DNA from: Chroococcidiopsidaceae cyanobacterium YX2bin18
GTDB taxonomy: Bacteria > Cyanobacteriota > Cyanobacteriia > Cyanobacteriales > Chroococcidiopsidaceae
Direction of reading: 5' to 3'
DNA: 54,447 nt
Assembly (NCBI GenBank): GCA_030446505.1
Contig: JAUJND010000017.1
Span: 1 to 54,447, forward strand
Below, piece after piece: positions 38,444 through 47,822 of the stretch (position 1 is its first letter; every line of letters starts with the position of its first letter). The notes below the pieces were generated by a model. It was given only the letters and a program-made list of their open reading frames with translations. It ran no database searches and was not told the DNA's origin. Both the position numbers and the translations under genes were made by a program.

Positions 38444-39577
38444 ATGTATGATTGCATTATTGTTGGCGCAGGTCCAGGTGGTGGAACCGCTGCTTATCAC
38501 TTAGCAAAACGGGGACGGAGCGTTTTAGTCGTGGAAAAAGAATCCCTACCACGTTATAAGCCTTGTGGCGGTGGGGTGTCACCCGCGATCGCTAAATGGT
38601 TTGACTTTGACTTTTCCCCAGCTATTTCCGTCAAGGTAAATACGATTCGTTACACCTGGAAAATGGCTGACCCCGTGCAAGCTAAACTAAACACGCCAGA
38701 ACCGATGTGGATGGTAAGGCGGGACATTTTCGACCATTTCCTGATCCAGCAGGCACAGAAGCAGGGTGCTGAAGTGAGAGATAACACAGAAGTCACGGGA
38801 ATTCAGTTTAAAAGTGACCATTGGCAAGTTACCACAGCTTCTGGTACGGTTTCCGGTCGCTATTTAATTGCGGCAGATGGAGCCAAAGGACCAATGGCAA
38901 AAATGCTCGGCTTTAAAGACCGTAAACGTCGTTTAGGTGGAGCATTAGAAGCTGAAGCACCCGCACAAGTGGAAAACCGCCATATCGCTCACTTCGAGTT
39001 TGGTATGGTCAAAAATGGCTATATTTGGAACTTCCCCAAGGCTGATGGCTATTCTATTGGCATTGGCACATTCCGGGGTGGTGACGGGCAAGACTTTAAG
39101 AGTATTTTGAGTGAGTACGCAACGCTGTTTGGGATTGATATCAAAACTAGCAAGCAATATGGTCATCCGCTTTGCCTTTGGGATGGCAATCAAAAGCTGC
39201 ATACCCAAAATGCAATTTTAGCTGGAGAAGCTGCTTGTGTAGTTGACCCGATGACAGCGGAAGGTATTCGTCCCTCAATTTTTAGTGGGTTAAAAGCAGC
39301 AGAAGCAATTGACCGGGCGATCGCGGGAGATCTGAATGCCTTAGAAAAATATACCCAGGCGATCGCTGAGGAATGGGGCGCTGATATGGCGTGGGCGCAA
39401 AAATTAGCTGGAGTGTTTTACCGCATTCCTGGCATCGGCTACAAAGTGGGTGTTAAGCGCCCCTCTGCTACTCAACGCATGGGTCAGATATTATGTGGGG
39501 AAATGAGTTATGGTGATGTTGCCGGTCGCGCACTTAAGCGACTCAGTGGCAGCTTATTACCTGGTATGGGCGGCTAG
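38444..39577 (+). CDS. Geranylgeranyl-reductase-family FAD-dependent oxidoreductase
   Basis: The 377-residue protein has an N-terminal Rossmann motif IIVGAGPGGGTAAYHLAKRG (residues 5-24), a PRYKPCGGGVSP segment that is the geranylgeranyl-reductase signature, and GEAACVVDPMTAEGIRPSIFSG for the second FAD contact. Such enzymes reduce isoprenoid chains of chlorophyll, tocopherol or archaeal-type lipids. True ChlP begins differently and is longer (about 405), so this is a paralogue of unknown substrate. AGGAGTAAAAATT precedes the ATG. Confidence 0.88.
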   Translation: MYDCIIVGAGPGGGTAAYHLAKRGRSVLVVEKESLPRYKPCGGGVSPAIAKWFDFDFSPAISVKVNTIRYTWKMADPVQAKLNTPEPMWMVRRDIFDHFLIQQAQKQGAEVRDNTEVTGIQFKSDHWQVTTASGTVSGRYLIAADGAKGPMAKMLGFKDRKRRLGGALEAEAPAQVENRHIAHFEFGMVKNGYIWNFPKADGYSIGIGTFRGGDGQDFKSILSEYATLFGIDIKTSKQYGHPLCLWDGNQKLHTQNAILAGEAACVVDPMTAEGIRPSIFSGLKAAEAIDRAIAGDLNALEKYTQAIAEEWGADMAWAQKLAGVFYRIPGIGYKVGVKRPSATQRMGQILCGEMSYGDVAGRALKRLSGSLLPGMGG

Positions 39578-39583
39578 GAATAG

Positions 39584-39620
39584 TTATGAGTTTTGCTCTA
39601 TCTAAATTCAAAACTCATAA
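39584..39620. terminator. Inverted repeat behind the flavoprotein gene
   Basis: TTATGAGTTTTG (39584-39595) pairs perfectly with 39609-39620 across a 13-base loop, seven bases after the stop codon. There is no T-run on the plus strand, so termination strength is uncertain. Confidence 0.65.
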
Positions 39621-40728
39621 CTCTCTGTAGCGTCATTAGGTAACAAATCGGAGTTAGTAAAGCTCTCATATATTCAGGTTCCTGATGTATCTCACGCTAC
39701 AACTAGCGCAAATTTATTAGTAAATCTGTTGCTTGATGCTGACGCTATACTGAGAGATTAAGCTTAAATAATATAGTGACTACAATTAAACTTATAAAAA
39801 TAAATCTTATCAGTTGCTGACCAACTTGCCATCCGACTGGTAATTGTCGTCTTATAGCTAGTCTATAGCTATAATGTATATGTTATAACTATACGATACT
39901 TTAATAATACTAAAAAATGCTTATGAGCAACTAATTATACTAATAAAAACTCAAAATAGCTTATAATTTACTACAAATCTGGCTAGATTAAGGAAAACAG
40001 CAGGGGCTTAAATAAATTTAAAACCTAATTTTGTGAATAAAAATCAGCACTTCAATTGCCCAAAACTTAAATTTTAGAGATCTAGACATTAATTTTTTGC
40101 TCTAAGAAGCTAGTAGCGGATGATGTCGTAATTTAAAGAGTTCATGAAATTGATATTAACTTTACATTAATCCTGCTGAGATATCTTATAACAAGAGTAT
40201 TCAATGCTCAAAAAATCGTTTGGTAATTAGGTAGATAGTCATTTTCCCATACTTGCAATATATAATCCAAGGATAAGCTACAAATGAGGTAATTAACATA
40301 ACATTAAGATAGTTTGTTCAGCTAATTTTATATTATAGATTTTAAAGCCCATGCATCAATAGTATCCCCATTATCAATATTCCTAAAAACCTTTCATTTA
40401 TAATATGCCACTAGTAGCTGCTATTATCCACCCCACGTTTTTGCCAAAATACTTTTATGGGTTTTGGGGAACATATATTTTTAGAAAACTTATTTGTTAG
40501 CAAACGGTTCTATCTTGATCCGCCTATAAAAGTTAATATTTGACCAGTTTAACCTAGCTTTCGCTAATGAAAAACGGCGCTTTGAATTAGTTATACAATG
40601 TTATTTTAATTGTGGGCTAACGATATAATCCACATAATCTACGGACATCTGAAATTTGTGCTACCAGTCGTTTCTAAGGTTCTCTAGGTTTTTGTTGTTT
40701 ATCACACCATTACTTATACAAAACACTC
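39621..40728. other. 1.1-kb AT-rich gap before the polysaccharide cluster
   Basis: All six frames are closed and no RNA gene is recognisable. The stretch is rich in A and T, with short near-palindromes such as TATAACTATA at about 39886. Its length is unusual for this window and it lies directly upstream of the HepA-like exporter, so it may hold a long leader or regulatory region. Confidence 0.5.
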
Positions 40729-42579
40729 ATGCGTTTCAAACTTCCAATGCCAGTTCGCAATTTACTGAAGGCTACAAGCTTATGGAAAAATAATGATTTT
40801 ATCTTAAAAGAGTTTAAGCACTTTCGTAGACTCGCAGTTCTAGCTGTAGTATTCACTTTGCTATCAGCAGTTTTTGAGGGATTTGGAGTTGGCTTAATTT
40901 TAACTTTCTTGCAAAGTCTAATTAATCCCAACAAGCCACCAATTAAAACAGGGCTTGACTGGTTTGATGTATCGATTCTCGGTGTTAATGCTTCTGCTAC
41001 CGAGCGTTTCTATCGGATATCTGCCTTAATTTTAGTAACAACTTTATTACGTTTAGGCATTACTTATTTAGCACGTCTTTATACTCTTATTTCTCAATTT
41101 CGTCTAGGCTATCAGTTACGCAAACGGCTTTTTGAGCAGCTTCAAGCAGTCAGTTTAAGCTACTTTGCCAAGACGCGTTCTGGAGCATTAATTCATACTA
41201 TTACAGGCGAAGTCAACCAGATCCAACAGGCTTTTGATATAGTTTCTATTTTAGTTGCTAAAAGCTGTATTTTAGTAGTCTATGTAATCTCCATGTTGTT
41301 GCTGTCTTGGCAGCTTACGCTTATTACAGTAATGACGTTTAGTCTATTGGCGGTAGGAATATCAACACTGTTGGCACGGGTAAGGGAGGAAAGTTTTTCT
41401 AGGACAACAGCTAGTAAACGGTATACTTCAATTTCCTTAGAATACATTAATGGCGTTCGCACATGTAAGGCATTTGCAGCACATAATTTTGTGCGTAGAC
41501 TGTTTGACGTTTCTTATTCTCTGGTTATAATAGTTTAAAAGCAAGTTTGATCAGAACAGGCATTAGTAGAACATTTATCCGAAGGGGTGGCTACTATAAT
41601 CCTCATTATCATATTGATTGTAGCATTCACTAATCTGATTCCTAATGGACAGATGCAGCCAGCTTCGTTACTAACATTTCTATTTGTCTTGATGCGCGTA
41701 ATGCCAATTAGGCGCCAGATTGATGGAGCCAGAGTAAGGCTTAACAGTTTTCAGGGTTCGCTGGGCAATGTTAAGGAGCTTCTTAGAACTGATGATAAAC
41801 CTTACTTCAAAGATGGCAAAGTGCAGTTTTCAGCATTGAAGCGGGGTATTGAGTTTATATCTGTAGATTTTGGGTATGACCCAAATGAGCCAGTGTTGCA
41901 TAACATTACTTTAACTATTAAACAGGGACAGACGACAGCATTGGTGGGAGGATCGGGTGCTGGCAAAAGCACTTTGGCAGACTTGATTCCCAGATTTTAC
42001 GAGCCAACCCAAGGTAAGATTCTTATCGATGGAGTTGATTTACAAAATTTTAAGATTAACTCTCTGCGTCGAAAGGTAGCTATTGTAAGTCAGGATACTT
42101 TCATTTTTAATACTTCTATCCGAAACAACATTGCTTATGCCTTAGAAGATATAGATGAAGCTGCAATTTATGAGGCAGCTCGGTTAGCTAATGCGTTGGA
42201 ATTTATTCTAGAAATGCCAGAAGGCTTTGACACTACAGTCGGAGATCGAGGAATTCGGTTATCTGGAGGTCAACGCCAAAGGATAGCGATCGCTCGTGCT
42301 TTGCTACGCAACCCAGACATTTTAATTTTGGATGAAGCAACAAGTGCTCTAGATTCTGTGTCTGAGCGATTGATTCAAGAGTCTTTAGAAAAGCTTACTG
42401 TAGGTAGAACAGTAATTGCGATCGCCCATCGGTTATCTACTATTGTCCGAGCAGATAAAGTGGTAGTGCTTGAACAGGGAAGAATCGTAGAGCAGGGAGG
42501 TTATCAAGAGCTACTCCAACAACGTGGCAAGCTCTGGAGCTATCATCAAATGCAACACGAATTGGGTCAAACAGGGTAG
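40729..42579 (+). pseudogene. HepA-like ABC exporter (fused permease-ATPase), two in-frame stops
   Basis: The protein closely resembles HepA, which exports heterocyst envelope polysaccharide in Anabaena: LSAVFEGFGVGLILTFLQSL, YRISALILVTTLLRL and the C-terminal half down to GGYQELLQQRGKLWSYHQMQ. Six membrane segments lie within residues 35-330; the ATPase has Walker A GGSGAGKST, signature LSGGQRQR and Walker B ILILDEATSALD. Two stops interrupt SYSLVIIV near 41536 and 41545. Their distance to the next conserved block equals that in HepA, and the middle reads NSLKASLI in another frame, so two compensating indels explain it. Repaired length is about 616 residues. Confidence 0.88.
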
Positions 42580-42740
42580 CACTATTATTGTGAGTAAAGC
42601 CGAGATTTAATTGTGGAGGATAAATCAGCTAGCCAAAATATGATTACCTAGTAATCAATCTAGTTGATTTACTACTGGTTTCTATAATTATTTCAGCTTT
42701 TAATATAGTTAACGCTGAAAAGTCTACCTAGAGAGCAATT

Positions 42741-43778
42741 ATGGCACCAATTGAAGAAACCAACCTGACATCAAAACCAAATATGGAGCATTTTACCGAG
42801 CAACAGCAGTTAGAAAAATTTGCCTCAGTATTGCGATCGCGTGCACCTTGGACTTACGAGATTGATTTAGTCTTCCTTGTAGGCTGCCCCCGGAGCGGCA
42901 CAACCTGGCTTCAGGCAATGCTAGCTTCCCATCCAGCAATTTATACAGGACCAGAGACAAGATTCTTTGCCCTAACTGGCGGACTCGAAAAAGAATTTCT
43001 TCGCCCTGATGCTGCAAAGGCTGGTCTTCCTGTGTATACAACTAAGGAAGATTTTTACAAAGCTACGGCTGAGTTATTTTGGACTTTAATATCAGCATTA
43101 AATTATCCGTCCGGTAAACCCAAATACTTTCTTGAAAAAACGCCTCATCATTGCCTATTTTCCGAGTTTATCCTTAACACATTTCCTAATGCACGTTTTA
43201 TTCATTTAATTCGAGATGGTCGTGCAGTTGTCTCGTCAATGGTACGCGCTTCAAAAAGTTGGGGACAGCATTGGGCGCCTGAAACTGTAGATCAAGCAAC
43301 TCGAAGTTGGTTGAGCCATACTAAGGCAGGTCGATTGATAGCTCAGCAAACAAAGGGTAGTGATCAGTATATAGAGCTTAGATATGAAGATATTAGACAA
43401 AATCCGCATTACCACCTGTCAAAACTGTTTGAGTGGTTAGGATTGCCTACAGATGAATTGATACTTAACTCCGCCGTTGATTCAAATGCTTTAGACAAAG
43501 TTGTTAGTTCCAAAGAACCATTTGCCTCAATTCCGATGATTGATGGAAATACCATCGTGCAAAAGGCTAAAACAGCGTATCCAGAAGGCTTTATTGGACC
43601 AGCATCATTCAATGTTGAAGATATTCAACTGAGTAAACTTCAACGTCTTCGTGTAGAGTATCTCGCAGGTGAACTTCTGCAAGAACTAGGTTACCCAGAG
43701 GTGAAACAGTTATCAATCTGGGAAAAAATTGCTACCTCTAGCAAGGTGCGCCAGAAGCTTCGTTTGCCGTTGGTTTGA
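42741..43778 (+). CDS. Sulfotransferase family protein
   Basis: The 345-residue protein has the PAPS-binding P-loop GCPRSGTTW (48-56) and the 3'-phosphate motif IRDGRAVVSSMV (Arg158, Ser165). The Arg/Ser pair and RYEDIRQNP fit sulfotransferase family 3. It transfers sulfate from PAPS to a hydroxyl or amine. Placed between a polysaccharide exporter and glycosyltransferases it most likely sulfates an exopolysaccharide, an inference from neighbours. No membrane segment is predicted. Confidence 0.85.
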   Translation: MAPIEETNLTSKPNMEHFTEQQQLEKFASVLRSRAPWTYEIDLVFLVGCPRSGTTWLQAMLASHPAIYTGPETRFFALTGGLEKEFLRPDAAKAGLPVYTTKEDFYKATAELFWTLISALNYPSGKPKYFLEKTPHHCLFSEFILNTFPNARFIHLIRDGRAVVSSMVRASKSWGQHWAPETVDQATRSWLSHTKAGRLIAQQTKGSDQYIELRYEDIRQNPHYHLSKLFEWLGLPTDELILNSAVDSNALDKVVSSKEPFASIPMIDGNTIVQKAKTAYPEGFIGPASFNVEDIQLSKLQRLRVEYLAGELLQELGYPEVKQLSIWEKIATSSKVRQKLRLPLV

Positions 43779-43867
43779 ACTCTACTCTGAATCTGTTCGT
43801 TATCAATAAGTACTAACGGCTATGGTTGGCGTTGTGAGCATTAAAATAGCAACAGGATTATGCAAAC

Positions 43868-45059
43868 ATGAATATTGGTCACTTATACGGTTTTAACAGC
43901 TATCCACCCGAACATGGAGGAGGTATTCATAATTACAACTTAGTGTTGAACTTAACAAAACTTGGTTGTAAAATTCACACATTTGATTATGAAAAGAATC
44001 CTCAATGTATTACTTATCCTATCAATGAGCAAGGTATCAAGAATTTTTTAGATAACGTTGATGTTTTATACATCAGAATTGATGGAGGTTCTGTTGCTAG
44101 TAGTAAATTGAAGCTCCAGTGTATGGAACAGAGTGGAGATAAACCAATAATTTGGGAAATTAACTCTACTGCTGAAGAAATGTTGTCAAAGCTGAAATTT
44201 AAATCGCTCCTCAACAATATACCTGAACGAAACTTAATAAATAAATTAAGGCAGGAAGGCAATGATTTCTTAATTCAACTAAAAATGCAATCACAAGTAA
44301 ATAAGGAAGAGCGTTGTCGCCGCAAATACGCAAAGATGGTAGATGCAGCAATTTGTGTATCAGATTCTCTGAAAAACTATGCCATAAATGATTTGGGAAT
44401 TCAGAAAAGTGAGGTTATTCCTAATGGGTCTAATCCGACATTATTTTCTCCAGAAAAGAAAGATGAAAATTTGTTCCAAGTCTACAAAGACTATTTCAAA
44501 GTTGTTTATGCAGGCGACTCCCGCTGGCCTTGGCAAGGATTTGACCTGCTTACAGGAGTAATAGAGCAGGCTAAGCGCCAAGATAATAAAATACTTTTTA
44601 TTGTTTTAAATAACGGACTTGTAGATTCTATAAAAACAGGAGATAACGTATTAGTATTTAACAACGTGAATTATACGGATGTGCCGACTTATTTAGCCTC
44701 GGCTGATGCCTGCCTTTGTCTTTATCACGACTTTCCCTGGTATAAATATGGGTTTCACTTGTATTCAGTTAAGGTGTTTGACAATATGGCTTCTGGGAAA
44801 CAGGTAATAGCTTATCGGATTGCTCTAGTGGGTACAGTTATAGTGGACGGTAAGGACGGATTGCTGACAAAAAATGATGTAAATGATATTTATGACAAGA
44901 TATTGTTTTGTTTTAAACATCAGGAGCAAGCAAGCGGTAAAAATTGGCATATCTGCGAGAAAAAAGGTTGTTGATTTTTACAACTGGGAGCGAGTTGCTA
45001 AATCTACACTTGATGTAATCAAATCTGTGAGTAAGAGTAAGGACGTAGCAGTTAGATAA
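43868..45059 (+). CDS. Glycosyltransferase family 4-like, frameshift near the 3' end
   Basis: From ATG 43868 the protein begins MNIGHLYGFNSYPPEHGGGI, with the GG loop of GT-B enzymes that bind a nucleotide sugar. The C-terminal lobe has VIPNGSNPTLFSP, YAGDSRWPWQG and KVFDNMASGKQVIA. At about 44940, in a run of five A, the frame slips: the annotated end KNWHICEKKGC at 44974 is not native, whereas the other frame gives ARKKVVDFYNWERVAKST to TAA at 45059. The acceptor is unknown. It belongs to the cluster of polysaccharide genes. Confidence 0.78.
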
Positions 45060-45212
45060 AATTCTTGCAAGCTATTAAGTGCAACTAAAAAATCAATAAA
45101 TGTTCGTGTAGCTACTAAGTAATGTTTAAGCTACTAATCCCCCACTTTAAAAGTCAATGTGGCATCGACTTAAGGATTAAAAGACTAGATAAAACTATTT
45201 TTTGTAATATAT

Positions 45213-46145
45213 ATGAGTGTCCGCATATCTAGTATTATTTGCACGCTCAACCGTAGTGATTATCTACGCAAGGCGATACATAGCCTTGTTGAGCAAACCT
45301 TAACTAAGGAAAATTACGAAATCCTAGTAGTAGATAACGGTTCAACCGACAATACCAAACAGATAGTAGTTGAAGAATTCGCAACTGTGAAAAATCTGCG
45401 GTATATTTACGAGCCGATTATGGGGCTGTCGCAGGCGCGAAACACAGGTTTAGCACACGCCACTGGGGAATACGTAGCTTATTTAGATGATGATGCGATC
45501 GCCTGTTCACAATGGCTGGAAAAGATTGTTGAAGTCTTTGAAACAGTTAAGCCTCAGCCTGGGTGCGTAGGAGGTAAAATAGAGCCGATTTGGGAAGCAC
45601 CTCGACCAGACTGGTTGTCTGATTCGTTGATGACTTACTTGACAACCTTAGATTATTCCCCAACTCCGGTTATTTTAAACGAGACTCGGTGCCGGATTCC
45701 AGGAGCTAACATATCTTTTCCTAAAGAGCTTCTCAAAAATATCGGCGGGTTTCCCTTGGATCTGGGGAGAAAAGGCACTAATCTTTTATCTAAAGAAGAG
45801 TCTTTGATCCAACAAAAGCTTGTGGCTAAGGGTTATTCTTGTTTTTATCACCCTGAAATTGCTGTTTTACACCACGTACCTGCCTCACGCCTTACTAAAG
45901 ACTTTTTTGTCAATAGATTGTACTGGGAAGGCATCTCTGAGGCTGTCGTGCGAATGCAGCTAGAATCGCCCTCAAAGTTGAAGCGGTTACAAATAGCAAT
46001 TCCCGCAGCTTTAAGGCTCTGTCGCTCACCACGAAAAATAGCTAATCTAGCGATCGCAACAAATAACCCAGACCGTTTTGCCCGGAAGTGCTTTACTTGG
46101 TCACAAATGAGCTACATTTTTGGTTTATTGGGTGTTGGACAATAG
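45213..46145 (+). CDS. Glycosyltransferase family 2
   Basis: The 310-residue protein is a GT-A type transferase. It starts SSIICTLNRSDYLRKAI, with EILVVDNGSTDNT and the metal-binding AYLDDDA (Asp92-94). LHHVPASR and a short C-terminal hydrophobic end FGLLGVGQ follow. Membership in GT2 is clear, the sugar is not. A leader of 150 bases separates it from the previous gene. Confidence 0.88.
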   Translation: MSVRISSIICTLNRSDYLRKAIHSLVEQTLTKENYEILVVDNGSTDNTKQIVVEEFATVKNLRYIYEPIMGLSQARNTGLAHATGEYVAYLDDDAIACSQWLEKIVEVFETVKPQPGCVGGKIEPIWEAPRPDWLSDSLMTYLTTLDYSPTPVILNETRCRIPGANISFPKELLKNIGGFPLDLGRKGTNLLSKEESLIQQKLVAKGYSCFYHPEIAVLHHVPASRLTKDFFVNRLYWEGISEAVVRMQLESPSKLKRLQIAIPAALRLCRSPRKIANLAIATNNPDRFARKCFTWSQMSYIFGLLGVGQ

Positions 46146-46277
46146 CATATGGCAGAATTGCCAATTAATCTGGCTGGCACTTGATTCCAATTAGTTCAAC
46201 TACTTCGATATTTAACTTTAATTGCCGCCTTATACCAGGCAAATATTACTTTTTTTGCCTTAAATCGGAGTTGCGTA

Positions 46278-47378
46278 ATGCGTATTCTATATGATGGTAG
46301 AATCTACCAAATTCAGGCTGCTGGAGGTATTAACCGATATTATGCCAACTTAATCAGCAGACTACCAGCAAGCTTTGTTCCTACTTTTACCACTTGCGAG
46401 TATCGTGACCTTCATTATCCATTTCATCCAAATCTAAAAGTGTTTTCCTCCCCTAGATTGGGTTTAAAGTTAGGTTCATCGTGGGTTGAGAAAAATTACT
46501 TCCGCTCTGTTAATGCTCTTGATCGCTTTGATATTGCTCACCCTACTTATTATACATTGCTGACCCAACAAGAATTGAACAAGTACCGCTGTCCTGTTGT
46601 ACTTACCGTTCATGACATGATTTATGAGCTTTTTCCTAAGCAAACTGATCCCCATGGTAGGAAAGCTGATAATAAACGAAAAGCAATTTTGGCAGCAGCA
46701 GCAATTATCTGTGTTTCTGAAAATACTAAAAAAGATTTACTTGAGCAACATCCATCGCTTGCAGACAAAGTAACAGTAACATATTTGGCTTCAGATATAG
46801 ACGCAAGCCTTGGTTATGGTTCCGAACCAGTTCCGGCGCGACCTTATTATCTCTACGTGGGGAGTCGCGCTAAATATAAAAATTTTGATGGATTATTAGA
46901 AGCTTTTGCTAAAACTGTTTCTAGTCAATCGAATGTTGGACTTTGTATTGTTGGCTCACCTCTAAATGAGGCAGAAGAAAAACTAGTTGCTGATCTCAAG
47001 TTAACTAATCACATTGAGTATTATGGGTATGTTAGTGATAATCATCTAGCAAAACTCTATCGTTGCAGTGTCGCCTTTGTCTATCCTTCTCTATACGAAG
47101 GCTTTGGCATTCCGCCTTTGGAAGCTATGTCTTGTGGAACTGCTGTTGTTGCTTCTAATTGCTCTAGTATTCCCGAAGTAGTTGGTGATGCTGGCTTACT
47201 ATTTGACCCCAACTCAACTAACGACTTGGCAGATATCCTACTTTTATTGCTTAACAATTCTACAGAACGCGATCGCCTTATAGCCAAGGGATACGAAAGA
47301 GCCAAAACATTTAGCTGGGATAAAACAGTTGCTCAAACTATTGATGTTTATCGTTCGGTAAGTGGCATTACGACTTAA
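46278..47378 (+). CDS. Glycosyltransferase family 4 (GT-B)
   Basis: The 366-residue protein starts MRILYDGRIYQIQAAGGINR. The donor-binding region has YVGSRAKYKNFDGLLEAF, VSDNHLAKLYRCS and the E-x7-E type motif EGFGIPPLEAMSCGTAV (about residues 275-291), followed by SNCSSIPEVVGDAG. This resembles mannosyl/rhamnosyl transferases of polysaccharide pathways. It is the last gene of the cluster that begins with the exporter, and is probably a late step in subunit assembly. Confidence 0.9.
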   Translation: MRILYDGRIYQIQAAGGINRYYANLISRLPASFVPTFTTCEYRDLHYPFHPNLKVFSSPRLGLKLGSSWVEKNYFRSVNALDRFDIAHPTYYTLLTQQELNKYRCPVVLTVHDMIYELFPKQTDPHGRKADNKRKAILAAAAIICVSENTKKDLLEQHPSLADKVTVTYLASDIDASLGYGSEPVPARPYYLYVGSRAKYKNFDGLLEAFAKTVSSQSNVGLCIVGSPLNEAEEKLVADLKLTNHIEYYGYVSDNHLAKLYRCSVAFVYPSLYEGFGIPPLEAMSCGTAVVASNCSSIPEVVGDAGLLFDPNSTNDLADILLLLLNNSTERDRLIAKGYERAKTFSWDKTVAQTIDVYRSVSGITT

Positions 47379-47553
47379 TAACTTAATCCAAGTGTAATAC
47401 TTGTTGTAAATATAGGTTTAAGTATTAATAAGTACAAAATTTATCTTAACTTTTGCAATTGCAGAGCTTTTAAAAAAATATAGTGTTGCCTATTTAATAT
47501 ACTTAGCTAGGTGTAATTTATCTTATTCCTCAAATAAAGGAAGTAGCAACTTT

Positions 47554-47646
47554 TTAGCTGCTACGATTAAAATATACAGCAGCCAAGACAATCAAACCTA
47601 AAAGCGCTAAAGGTACCCAAAGATTGGGAATATCCGACAGACTCAT
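47554..47646 (-). CDS. 30-residue single-span membrane protein
   Basis: The ORF is shorter than usual gene-finding limits. It starts ATG at 47646 after AAGGTGGCG, a ribosome binding site, and ends TAA at 47554. Residues begin MSLSDIPNLWVPLALL and the hydrophobic span covers about residues 8-25, followed by YFNRSS. The size and the polar-span-polar layout resemble the small subunits of photosynthetic and respiratory complexes, but it matches none of PetG, PetL, PetN, PsaM, PsaI or Psb30 as I recall them. It diverges from the gene at 47823. Confidence 0.5.
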   Translation of the reverse strand: MSLSDIPNLWVPLALLGLIVLAAVYFNRSS

Positions 47647-47822
47647 CGCCACCTTCAAAGAAACTTTTAAATAGTGCGCCAGAACATACTATTAATTTAA
47701 GATGTTCCTGGGCAAATACTACTATAGCGTTGAGAACGATTTAGTTTTTTTAACTTTAAGCGTAAGTTTCCAATAGTAACGATTTGTGGTAAATATCAAG
47801 CAGCATTATCAGAGGGTTCATC

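Noticed and set aside
38444-39577. Identification as chlorophyll geranylgeranyl reductase ChlP
   Set aside because: The N-terminus and the 377-residue length differ from ChlP as I know it; only the family assignment is kept.
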